Part shown: in pieces, positions 45,580-53,655 of the stretch
Layout: every line of letters begins with the position of its first letter
Position numbering within the stretch: the first letter of the stretch is position 1
Source of the DNA: Rhizobiaceae bacterium
Lineage (GTDB): Bacteria; Pseudomonadota; Alphaproteobacteria; Rhizobiales; Rhizobiaceae
Reading direction: 5' to 3'
Assembly (NCBI GenBank): GCA_029233925.1
Contig: JARGOX010000003.1
Location: forward strand, 151,542 to 215,541
Length of the DNA: 64,000 nucleotides
Program-made: the position numbers and the translations under genes
Notes under the pieces: model-generated
Databases searched by the model: none
Told to the model about the DNA's origin: nothing
The model's input: the letters and a program-made list of their open reading frames with translations, nothing else

Positions 45580-46320
45580 ATGAATGCGAGACTCAGACAC
45601 GACGCCATCGTGCGCAGCCTGCGCCGCAACGGCACATCCACGGTAGAAGCGCTTGCAAAGGAAGTTGGCACCTCTCGCCGAACCGTATTACGCGACATCA
45701 GCGCCCTGCGGGAAGCAGGCTACGTGATCCATTCTGATGTCGGCCGCGGTGGTGGTCTTCAGCTTGATCCGCAGTCGGTCCAAACCAATGCCAGACTTTC
45801 GGTCCCCGAGGTCTTTGCCCTGTTGATCAGTGTCGCTGCCATGCGGGCAGCCGGAAACTTACCGTTCTCCGAACTAGCCGACGCGGGCCTTGCCAAGATC
45901 GAAAAAGCCTTGCCCTCAGATAAAATTAAGGATCTGCGCAGTTTCTTGGAGTGTCTGCATATCGGCCAGCTGTCGCCGCTACAGGACTTGTCGGACATGG
46001 GGAAAATGGACCCGGAACTGCTCCCCATGTTTGAAGCGGCTTTCCTTGGACGCCAATTCGTTCGGTTTGACTATCGCGACGCAAAGGGCCGTAAAACCCG
46101 ACGCGAGGTTGAGCCGCAAGCAATGCTTATCTTGCCGCCCCTTTGGTATCTCGTCGGCTGGGACCCCTCGCGTGAAGACTTCCGCCATTTCAGGATGGAC
46201 AGGATAAGCCGCATAAAAGCGATGGCCGGAACCCAGTTTCGCCGCCGCCACGTACCTTTCGAAGATGATGTTTGTCCCTACAGCGAATTGCAGCCGAAAA
46301 GCAAAGCAGATCATGAGTGA
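45580..46320 (+). CDS. YafY-like transcriptional regulator (HTH plus WYL domain)
   Basis: A 246-residue DeoR/YafY-type regulator. The N-terminal HTH reads RNGTSTVEALAKEVGTSRRT followed by VLRDISALREAGYVIHSDVG with the wing RGGGLQL. The WYL domain is about residues 145-235 (FVRFDYRDAKGRKTRREVEP, ILPPLWYLVGWDPSREDFRH, FRMDRISRI). WYL domains sense small ligands or nucleic acids. The start is ATG 45580; the ORF upstream overlaps the palindrome. It likely controls the divergent RidA gene. Confidence 0.9.
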   Translation: MNARLRHDAIVRSLRRNGTSTVEALAKEVGTSRRTVLRDISALREAGYVIHSDVGRGGGLQLDPQSVQTNARLSVPEVFALLISVAAMRAAGNLPFSELADAGLAKIEKALPSDKIKDLRSFLECLHIGQLSPLQDLSDMGKMDPELLPMFEAAFLGRQFVRFDYRDAKGRKTRREVEPQAMLILPPLWYLVGWDPSREDFRHFRMDRISRIKAMAGTQFRRRHVPFEDDVCPYSELQPKSKADHE

Positions 46321-46581
46321 AGCAAACAATATAGGCCATTCCGAGCCCAAAGCCGCCTTCCGCAGCTAAACGCACCAAATGTCCGCTATGGGCCGTTTGT
46401 GTTTTTTGACGCTAGCGGCGGGAAGTAGAATTCAAGCCCACTACCGACGCCAAATAGGAGCCAGCTTTTAGCGGGGAAGTTTCGTCTGATATGCTGGTCA
46501 ACTGCCTATTTTTGTAGCACCATGAGCGAATTGGGCGCATATAGTTAAAACACGCTCACACTCAATCATTAGGAGAGAACA

Positions 46582-46836
46582 ATGGGAATTGAAAGCTTGC
46601 TCGTATTCTTGCTCATCGGCGCGGTTGCTGGTTGGTTAGCTGGCATTCTAGTCAAAGGTTTTGGATTTGGTTTGATTGGCAATATCGTCGTTGGCATAGT
46701 CGGTGCGTTCATCGCTGGCTATCTACTTCCTATGCTTGGCCTAAACCTAGGAGGCGGAATCGTTGGAGCAATCATTAGCGCGACTATCGGGGCTGTTGTA
46801 CTTTTGTTTCTAATCAAAGTCATTAAGCGCGCATAA
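46582..46836 (+). CDS. GlsB/YeaQ/YmgE-family small membrane protein
   Basis: An 84-residue inner-membrane protein with two or three glycine-rich helices (LLIGAVAGWLAGILVKGFGF, VGIVGAFIAGYLLPMLGLNL, GAIISATIGAVVLLFLIKVI). The family is often stress induced; molecular role unknown. AGGAGAG lies before the ATG. Flanking spacers of 261 and 281 bases share the ten-mer AATGTCCGCT, one copy on each side. Confidence 0.9.
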   Translation: MGIESLLVFLLIGAVAGWLAGILVKGFGFGLIGNIVVGIVGAFIAGYLLPMLGLNLGGGIVGAIISATIGAVVLLFLIKVIKRA

Positions 46837-47117
46837 CAAGAGGCCATGTTTTTAGTGGTTTTTACAAAAAGAACGGATGGGAAAACAAACTTCATACGGT
46901 GAACTGCTGTTAATGTCCGCTTCAGGGAAGCTGCACAGCAGCGGCCGTATGAATAGGCAGGGTCCGGTTTGCGCCGAAAATGTCGATACCAGCACATAAT
47001 CCGAAGGACTCGAACGGGTTCCAACCAGCCATTGCCCCGACCTGAATCCGACGCCTGCTTGCCAAACCACTTTGATCGTGCATCAATCATTGACCCGTTT
47101 CCTGATGGAGAAAACCC

Positions 47118-47528
47118 ATGTTGATGATTGCCATCGCTTTGTTTGCGATTTGTGCCCTGGGCCTATGCGCAATGGGCGCGAAATATTGTTTTGGGCCAGT
47201 GCCGGCGGACTACCATCTAAAAATTATGGGCCTGTCGAAAAGTGACCTTACCCCCCAGCAAATAACTGTATTCTCTGCCATTTATCGGGTGATGGGTGCG
47301 GGCTTTTTCGGTCTGGCAATCGCCTTGGCGTCCTTGTCCTTTTTCGCCGTTTCATTGGATATGATGTGGGCCAAGTTGACGGTACTCATCGTTGGTTTGG
47401 TCGCAGGCATACCGGCGCTGCGCATTACCTATTCGATCCATGAGAAGACCGGTGTTGAAACACCATGGAAACCCGCCGCCGCAATCGTCATCATCCTGAT
47501 TTTGGCGTTCATCTTGTCTGTGCTGTAA
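47118..47528 (+). CDS. Four-helix membrane protein, function unknown
   Basis: A 136-residue hydrophobic protein with four predicted helices (about residues 3-22, 55-75, 80-100, 115-135). No family recognised. GATGGAG lies upstream of the ATG; codon use is normal. It is convergent with the GNAT gene over 90 bases and may be a stand-alone gene. Confidence 0.7.
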   Translation: MLMIAIALFAICALGLCAMGAKYCFGPVPADYHLKIMGLSKSDLTPQQITVFSAIYRVMGAGFFGLAIALASLSFFAVSLDMMWAKLTVLIVGLVAGIPALRITYSIHEKTGVETPWKPAAAIVIILILAFILSVL

Positions 47529-47618
47529 CTTCAGCAGTATTTATACGTGCGCATTTTACAGACATTGATTCGTGCCGTTTGGGTGTCACCTGAACCTGTC
47601 ATTCGGGATGAAAGGCTT

Positions 47619-48137
47619 TTACGCTTTTTCGCGGATTCCATAGGCCCGCCAGGTAATCTGCCCGGCCAGCCGCTGGTGGATTTCTTCGCCTTTGGGCGCA
47701 ACCAGCACCCGTGAACGATCGACCGGTCCCGGAAAATCCAGACGGGCCTTGACCGGCTCGAAGCCGAGCGGCGCGTAATAGGGCGGGTCACCGACCAGGA
47801 TCACGCCTTCGCTGCCTGCTTGCAGCGCGGCTTCCACCGATATGCGCACCAATTGCTTGCCAATACCGAGATTCTTGTAGGAAGGCCGAACCGCCAGCGG
47901 GCCAAGCATATGTCCGGCGACCTGGCCTGCCATGACGGGCGTCAGGCGCACGGAACCGATGACTTGCCCCTCGACCAGGGCGACAAAACACAGGGCCGTA
48001 TCATGCGGCCCCTGCTCGCGCACCCGCTCGGCTGCACGGGCAAAACGACCCGGACCAAAGGCTTCGGCATTGATCGCCTCGATGGCGTCATGATGGGTGG
48101 GGTTTTCGTTCAGGTAGACAGGCTTGATGTCAGACAT
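47619..48137 (-). CDS. GNAT-family N-acetyltransferase
   Basis: A 172-residue GNAT enzyme. The acetyl-CoA motif A is LGPLAVRPSYKNLGIGKQLV (Q/RxxGxG/A as KNLGIG), with GVILVGDPPYYAPLGFEPV near residue 120, which places it in the YhbS-like subgroup. Substrate unknown. ATG 48137 is chosen; the frame upstream adds 23 residues without family resemblance. Confidence 0.9.
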   Translation of the reverse strand: MSDIKPVYLNENPTHHDAIEAINAEAFGPGRFARAAERVREQGPHDTALCFVALVEGQVIGSVRLTPVMAGQVAGHMLGPLAVRPSYKNLGIGKQLVRISVEAALQAGSEGVILVGDPPYYAPLGFEPVKARLDFPGPVDRSRVLVAPKGEEIHQRLAGQITWRAYGIREKA

Positions 48138-48409
48138 GGAATCATCCGGAAAGTAACTGGCAGGCAATACGACAGGAAATACGCCCGAGGGGCGCTCAAG
48201 CATCAACGTCGTCGCAATTGTCCAGTGTATTCCATGATCTGACCCTTATTTGGTTCAGCGCGGATAGCATGAAACAGTTTGCCTTTGCAATCGAAAACAC
48301 ACTGTTCAACCAAACAGGCTTCGCATGGCGCCGCCAAAGCACTACTTAACGTGTCACATGGACGTCACGCGGCACGATTGCTGGAAATGTCCAAAACAGG
48401 AGACAAGAC

Positions 48410-49393
48410 ATGGGTTTATTGGTTGACGGCGTCTGGCATGATGTCTGGTACGACACCAAGGAAAACAAGGGACAATTCAAGCGATCCGAATCGCAGTTCC
48501 GCAATTGGGTCACCGCCGACGGCAATGCAGGCCCAAGTGGAAGCGGCGGCTTCAAGGCCGAGACCGGACGCTATCATCTCTATGTCTCCTATGCCTGCCC
48601 CTGGGCCCACCGCACGCTGATCTTTCGCAAGCTGAAGGGGCTGGAACCGCTGATTACGCTTTCCGTCGTCGATCATTTCATGGGCAGCGATGGATGGGAG
48701 TTCCTTGGCCGTGATGGTGGGACCATGGATGATGTCAATGGATCAGACAAGATGTGGCAGGTCTATACGGCGGCTGACCCGATCTATAGTGGCCGCGTGA
48801 CGGTGCCCGTCCTGTGGGACAAGAAGACCAAAACCATTGTCTCGAATGAATCATCCGAAATCATCCGCATGTTCAACAGCGCATTCGACGCCCTGGATGG
48901 CGTGAACGCCGACCTCGATTACTACCCGGCGGACCTGCGCGAAGCCATCGATGCCATCAATGGCCCGGTCTACGATCATGTAAACAATGGCGTTTACAAA
49001 TGCGGCTTCGCAACGAAACAGGCGGCCTATGAAGAAGCCTTTGACGCCCTGTTCTCGCAGCTCGACGCGCTCGAAGAACGCCTGTCAAAACAGCGCTATC
49101 TGGTGGGAAGCCGATTGACGGAGGCCGACTGGCGCCTGTTCACTACCCTGGTGCGCTTTGATCCGGTCTATGTCGGGCACTTCAAATGCAACCGGCAACG
49201 CATTGCCGATTACCCGGCCCTGTCCGGCTATCTGCGTGAACTCTACCAGATGCCGGGCATCGCCGAGACGGTCAACATGCAGCATATCAAGCTGCACTAT
49301 TACCGCAGCCATGAGACCGTCAATCCGACGCGCATTGTTCCCAAAGGCCCAAAGCTGGATCTGCTGGCCCCGCATGGCCGGGACAAGCTTTAG
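48410..49393 (+). CDS. Glutathionyl-hydroquinone reductase (Omega-class GST family, YqjG-like)
   Basis: A 327-residue GST-fold enzyme. The catalytic cysteine is in VSYACPWAHRTLIFRKLKGL (thioredoxin-like domain, about residue 63). SVVDHFMGSDGWEF, IVSNESSEIIRMFNSAFD and the C-terminal RYLVGSRLTEADWRLFTTLV and RIADYPALSGYLRELYQMPG are typical. It reduces S-glutathionyl-hydroquinones and related adducts. The start ATG 48410 has AGGAGAC upstream. It is convergent with the NUDIX gene, 6 bases apart. Confidence 0.94.
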   Translation: MGLLVDGVWHDVWYDTKENKGQFKRSESQFRNWVTADGNAGPSGSGGFKAETGRYHLYVSYACPWAHRTLIFRKLKGLEPLITLSVVDHFMGSDGWEFLGRDGGTMDDVNGSDKMWQVYTAADPIYSGRVTVPVLWDKKTKTIVSNESSEIIRMFNSAFDALDGVNADLDYYPADLREAIDAINGPVYDHVNNGVYKCGFATKQAAYEEAFDALFSQLDALEERLSKQRYLVGSRLTEADWRLFTTLVRFDPVYVGHFKCNRQRIADYPALSGYLRELYQMPGIAETVNMQHIKLHYYRSHETVNPTRIVPKGPKLDLLAPHGRDKL

Positions 49394-49399
49394 GCAGCC

Positions 49400-49954
49400 C
49401 TACCATCGCCGCGCCGGTTCCGCCTGGCTGGACAACTCGGCCAGGCGCCTTTTCGTTGCAGGCGTCGTGCAGGCAGGCAAGGCATCTGGCGTAAAAAAAC
49501 CTGTCTGGGCAATTTCCCAGTCAGGCACATGCGCCCTTACCTGAAGCACGTCGCGGCAGATAAAAAGCACGATGTGGTCGCGGTGACTGGTGGGGTTCAG
49601 ATAGACATTGAACAACTGAGCCGGGCCTGACAGTTGCAGATTGCCTTCTTCCGCCAGTTCCTGCTCGAGAGTGTTAAAAACGGTCTGGCCTTTCTCCACC
49701 CCACCTCCCGGCAAATGCCAGCCCGGAACATAGGTATGGCGCACCAGGAAAATTCTGCCTTTTGCGTCAAAAGCGGCAGCACGGACGCCAAGTGTCATGG
49801 GTCGCTTGAAAAACAAAAGCCTGTGCAGGAGCCAGGGAATAATGCGGCCAAAGAAACCGCGACGATACCACCTTCCCTTGCTCGACTCTTCACAACCACC
49901 TTGCCCACATGAGCAATGATCGCTATGTCCGATCCCATGTTCCGTCTTGCTCAT
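49400..49954 (-). CDS. NUDIX hydrolase with a slightly degenerate box
   Basis: A 184-residue NUDIX protein. The box region GGGVEKGQTVFNTLEQELAE followed by EGNL differs from the consensus at the first Glu, the Arg of RE, and the last Gly, but the EE pair is present. VRAAAFDAKGRIFLVRHTYV and PGWHLPGGG before it are typical. Substrate unknown. The start codon 49954 gives a cysteine- and histidine-containing N-terminus and overlaps the divergent phosphoesterase start, so a shorter form is possible, though no alternative ATG is in frame nearby. Confidence 0.85.
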   Translation of the reverse strand: MSKTEHGIGHSDHCSCGQGGCEESSKGRWYRRGFFGRIIPWLLHRLLFFKRPMTLGVRAAAFDAKGRIFLVRHTYVPGWHLPGGGVEKGQTVFNTLEQELAEEGNLQLSGPAQLFNVYLNPTSHRDHIVLFICRDVLQVRAHVPDWEIAQTGFFTPDALPACTTPATKRRLAELSSQAEPARRW

Positions 49955-50839
49955 ATCTCCGACATCCATCTCGGTCCGCTGCCTCGCATTACCCTGCGTG
50001 AACTCGCGTCAAAACGCATCACGGGTTATGTGAACTGGCAGCGCAACCGGCGCAAGCGTTTGTTTGGCAATATTCTTGAATCATTGCTGGAAGAAATCAA
50101 ATCAACAGCCCCCGATCATCTGGCGATCACAGGCGATCTGGTCAATCTTGCAGCAAACGCTGAAATCGAGGTGGCGACCGCCTGGTTGAAGGCCGTCGGC
50201 GACCCGCTTTCCGTCTCCTATGTGCCGGGCAATCATGATGCCTATGTTCCGGGCGCCTACAAGAAGATCTACCAGGCCTGGCGACCCAATATGCTGGGTG
50301 ACGACCATCAGCACCGGCAGGTGGACGACAGCCATTTCCCCTATCTTCGGGTGCGCGATCAAATGGCGCTGATTGGCGTCTCCACCGCCTACGCCACCCC
50401 GCCATTGCTGGCCAGCGGCCTGTTTGGTCGTCGTCAGGCAAGAGAACTGGGGCAGTTGCTCGATGAAACCCGTCAAGCCGGGCTTTTCCGCACAATCATG
50501 ATCCACCATCCACCAGTGCGCGGCGCCGCTGCCTCGCACAAGAGACTGCTGGGAATCGGTCGTTTTGCCCGGGTCATGCAGGACCATGGCGCTGAACTCA
50601 TCCTGCACGGCCACACGCATCTCGACACGCTTTATCACCTGGACGGCATGCATGGATCAATCCCGGTGGTTGGCGTTCCTTCAGCCAGCGAAGGCCCTGG
50701 CGGCAGCAAACCGGCTTCGGGCTACAACCTGCTGACCATCGAGGGAGAGCAAGACAAATGGCAATGCCAGCTGGAGCGTTTTGGTCTGGGCCAGAACGGC
50801 CGGACGTTTGATCGTGTCAAATCAGAAAAGCTCTTCTGA
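49916..50839 (+). CDS. Metallophosphoesterase (cyclic-nucleotide phosphodiesterase-like)
   Basis: A 307-residue calcineurin-like phosphoesterase. Metal motifs in order: AHISDIHLG (DxH), HLAITGDLVNLA (GDxxD-like), VPGNHDAY (GNHD), IMIHHPPV (H) and LILHGHTHLDT (GHxH). It would cleave phosphodiester or phosphate bonds; CpdA-like cAMP or lipid substrates are possible. The start is uncertain (ATG 49916, 49925 or 49937), none with a clear ribosome site. Its 5' end overlaps the NUDIX gene's 5' end head to head. Confidence 0.92.
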   Translation: MIAMSDPMFRLAHISDIHLGPLPRITLRELASKRITGYVNWQRNRRKRLFGNILESLLEEIKSTAPDHLAITGDLVNLAANAEIEVATAWLKAVGDPLSVSYVPGNHDAYVPGAYKKIYQAWRPNMLGDDHQHRQVDDSHFPYLRVRDQMALIGVSTAYATPPLLASGLFGRRQARELGQLLDETRQAGLFRTIMIHHPPVRGAAASHKRLLGIGRFARVMQDHGAELILHGHTHLDTLYHLDGMHGSIPVVGVPSASEGPGGSKPASGYNLLTIEGEQDKWQCQLERFGLGQNGRTFDRVKSEKLF

Positions 50840-50843
50840 AACC

Positions 50844-51917
50844 TCAGGCGTATTGTTTCGCATCCGGACGCCAGGCAATCACACCTTCGGTGCGCGCGCG
50901 AACTTCGGGCGTAGCAAGACAGGTGGCCACGGCCTCATAACCCGGTGCGCCGGGAAAAGGCGCGACGCGGATTGGCGGACTATGGTTGGCGGGGCAAAAG
51001 GTTATGGTCTCGTTGGAACCCACATACCTCAGATCGAGGATGGCACTCGAGCGTGTCATCAGGAAAAGTGGCGGGGCCTCTGCTGCACGCTGGCGCAGAT
51101 AGGCCATCAGAGCAACCTGTGTGGCATGATCCAGGCCCTGCTCCACCATATCTACGACAAGGACGGATGAGCCTCCTGACGCCAGCGCCGTGGCCAGTGC
51201 GGTCAAAGCAGGCGTGATGCCAGCGCCCTGGTCGACCAGCAGACAGATGATGCGGTCCAACCGCGACTTCAAATCCGAATCTGCATCCAGGAGCGCATGC
51301 ATCGTTGCACCGGCGCCGAAGGTGCGTTGCAGATCCAAAAAGCGCGCCTCCGGCAAGGACCGGGCAACCATTTGAGCAAACCGTGTCTTGCCGCTGCCCA
51401 GCGGGCCGATAATGTAGTTGAGCGCGCGAATGTCACGCAATTGGAATGTTTCGCCGCCCCAGGGCCAGGGGAGATCAAAGGAAACATCACCGACTGCGCG
51501 CATTTGCGCTCTGCTCGCAGAGTCGGGGGCCGCAGAATGGGGGCTCACAGACTGGTTGCCTGTCGAAATTTGGCCATTGTCCAGACCAGCGCGAATGGTG
51601 CGAACCCTTTCGACCCTTTCGGCCAGTCCACGGATTTGACCTTCAAGGGCTGTTTCATGGGTCGCCAGCGCCGGCGCAAGACCGTCAGGATCACCGTTCA
51701 GAACGCCTGCCACATCTGCAAGACTGAGCCCCAGCGACCGCAGAGCAACGATCTCTGCGGCCCGGGCCATCTCAACCGGGCCATAGATGCGCCAGCCTGC
51801 TGCGGTGCGAACAGGGCTGATCAGACCGCGTTGTTCGTAGAGGCGAAGGGCTTTTGGAGACACGCCGAGCCGTCTGGCGGCCTCGGAAGGGGGGAGGAAC
51901 TGTGCGGATTGGCTCAT
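50844..51917 (-). CDS. MerR-type regulator fused to a P-loop ATPase domain
   Basis: A 357-residue fusion. Residues about 8-75 are a MerR HTH (PPSEAARRLGVSPKALRLYE followed by QRGLISPVRTAAGWRIY), followed by a helical region to 112 and a Ser-rich linker. Residues about 150-350 form a P-loop domain: Walker A 171-178 GPLGSGKT, Walker B-like SVLVVDMVEQG near 252-260. The C-terminal domain resembles ABC/AAA ATPases without a clear signature. A MerR protein with an ATPase instead of a metal or drug site is unusual. Nothing else in the gap of 160 bases to the next gene; it is convergent with the phosphoesterase over 4 bases. Confidence 0.85.
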   Translation of the reverse strand: MSQSAQFLPPSEAARRLGVSPKALRLYEQRGLISPVRTAAGWRIYGPVEMARAAEIVALRSLGLSLADVAGVLNGDPDGLAPALATHETALEGQIRGLAERVERVRTIRAGLDNGQISTGNQSVSPHSAAPDSASRAQMRAVGDVSFDLPWPWGGETFQLRDIRALNYIIGPLGSGKTRFAQMVARSLPEARFLDLQRTFGAGATMHALLDADSDLKSRLDRIICLLVDQGAGITPALTALATALASGGSSVLVVDMVEQGLDHATQVALMAYLRQRAAEAPPLFLMTRSSAILDLRYVGSNETITFCPANHSPPIRVAPFPGAPGYEAVATCLATPEVRARTEGVIAWRPDAKQYA

Positions 51918-52077
51918 GAATCACCTCGATGTTTGCTGACCGCTATCCTTATCGGGGCGGCCCCAAGGGACAGGTCAATAGAGGATTCAGGAATTTTGCT
52001 CTTCGCAGGCAATACAAAACGTGATCGCAGTCACCTTTGTGGCAAGGCATCCCTGTGCAGTCGTCGCTTTACGGCTT

Positions 52078-52773
52078 TTACGTCCAACCAAAGGCTGTGG
52101 CGATATCTTCCAGAAAAATAAAGGCGATGATTGCAACGGTCACCAGCACACCAAGGCCAAACCAGAGAATGGCAGTGATCACCCTGGCAACACTTCTGTC
52201 TCTCGCATGCCCGCTGGCGGCTGGCGATGCTGCCTTTGCCTGGGTGTTGTCTTTGGATGTCTGACCGTCAGTGGGCCTGGGCGTTTTTGCTTCGCCATGG
52301 GTACGCTGCAGATCATCCCGTCGATCCTGTTGCGCAGATGTTTTGCTTTGGCCCGCCGGTGCATCGGAAGCGAGAAACTTCTGCCTCTGGACAATGCGCT
52401 CGGCGACATAGTGGGTCACGCTGTCGGCAATGGTGATCAGGCTGCCGCTTTCGGCCATCACCACCCGGCCGTAGCGCGTGTCGCGCACAAAACGATAGGT
52501 GCGCCGGTCAGGCCCCATCTGCACATGGGCAATGGCGTCTATCCACAATCTGGGTTGCAGGCCGGAAGAAAGAAAAAAATCGAACTGCTCGTCGTCTTCA
52601 GGCACCTCATCAAAGATCGGCGCCAGTTCCTCAGCCAGCAGTTCCAGCCGTCCCCGATCCGCTTCCTTCATGTCGACGACAACGTCTTCCCGTTCTGCGG
52701 CGGCAATTTTTGCCTCGCGCACAACTTCGGAAAGTCGTCGTCCCGTATCACCGGACACTGAAGTGTTGCTCAT
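52078..52773 (-). CDS. Single-pass membrane protein, function unknown
   Basis: A 231-residue protein. Residues 1-130 are soluble and acidic (RLELLAEELAPIFDEVPEDD and RTYRFVRDTRYGRVVMAESG), then a low-complexity Ser/Thr/Gln/Ala linker, and one C-terminal membrane helix (ITAILWFGLGVLVTVAIIAF) with a short tail. No family recognised; the layout fits a tail-anchored cytoplasmic protein conserved in rhizobia. It lies alone between the MerR fusion and the alpha/beta hydrolase, both on the same strand. Confidence 0.75.
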   Translation of the reverse strand: MSNTSVSGDTGRRLSEVVREAKIAAAEREDVVVDMKEADRGRLELLAEELAPIFDEVPEDDEQFDFFLSSGLQPRLWIDAIAHVQMGPDRRTYRFVRDTRYGRVVMAESGSLITIADSVTHYVAERIVQRQKFLASDAPAGQSKTSAQQDRRDDLQRTHGEAKTPRPTDGQTSKDNTQAKAASPAASGHARDRSVARVITAILWFGLGVLVTVAIIAFIFLEDIATAFGWT

Positions 52774-52854
52774 CGGATCGTTCGCCTGCCAACTGGTTAA
52801 TCAGACCTTAATATAAAGGATGTTGTGGCAAAATTCCGATTTTTTTATAGGAGT

Positions 52855-53655
52855 TTACAAGGTTCCGGCGCGCATGTTCTGGCGAATGAGCACGATCACC
52901 TCATCCGTGCACTCTTCGATCAGCATATGTCCTGTATTTTCAAAGACATGGGCTGCAAATATCGACGGCAAGCGGTGCGATTGACGGGTTGGCAGGACCC
53001 GATCCTGCGTTCCCCACAGAACCTTTACGGGCATCGAAAGCCTGGAAAAATCGTCGCGCATGATCAGTCCCTGGGTGAATTCACCGCCTTTTCCACGAAG
53101 AATGGCCTCCAGAATCACCAGCAATCGGTCCTGCGCGCCCGGGACATTGCGTGCCTGTACCAGGCCATCCAACATCTGGGCCGGTATCGGGTTGTTCCAG
53201 CCGAACATATTCTCCAGCACCAGTTCCATTTCTCCAGAGGTTCGGGCGAGGGCAAAACGTTTCAGCAGCCGGTGGTTGATCTCATGTCCAAACCCGCCCG
53301 GGGCAAGCAATGTCATGGATGCAGCCAGTTTGGGGTTGCGCAGGCCAAGCATTGTGGCAACGGCTCCACCCATTGAATGGCCCACCAGATGCGCACGCCT
53401 GATGCCCCGCGCCGCAAGATCCGCCGCAATGGCCTTGGCCATACGACCGGCGCCACCCAGCCCATCGGCATCGAGAGAGCCGCCGTGGCCGGGCAGGTCA
53501 TAGGCCAGCGACCCTGCCTCACTGGCCAAGACTTCCTGCATATCAGACCAAACGCGCCCTGCGCCGCCAAATCCGTGGAGAAACACGAGCGGGACATCGC
53601 TGCCCCTGCCCGCTTCCACCGCAAAGAGCGCATTGTCTGGCGCTTGACCGGTCAT
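52855..53655 (-). CDS. Alpha/beta hydrolase
   Basis: A 266-residue alpha/beta hydrolase. LVFLHGFGGAGRVW is the oxyanion region, the nucleophile elbow is HLVGHSMGGAVA (Ser), the acid is in VLWGTQDRVLPTRQSH (Asp), and His is in VFENTGHMLIEECTDEV. Substrate unknown; the E2-like dihydrolipoamide relative can be excluded as there is no lipoyl domain. It overlaps the leuA stop by 4 bases and so lies under the leuA leader control. Confidence 0.92.
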   Translation of the reverse strand: MTGQAPDNALFAVEAGRGSDVPLVFLHGFGGAGRVWSDMQEVLASEAGSLAYDLPGHGGSLDADGLGGAGRMAKAIAADLAARGIRRAHLVGHSMGGAVATMLGLRNPKLAASMTLLAPGGFGHEINHRLLKRFALARTSGEMELVLENMFGWNNPIPAQMLDGLVQARNVPGAQDRLLVILEAILRGKGGEFTQGLIMRDDFSRLSMPVKVLWGTQDRVLPTRQSHRLPSIFAAHVFENTGHMLIEECTDEVIVLIRQNMRAGTL

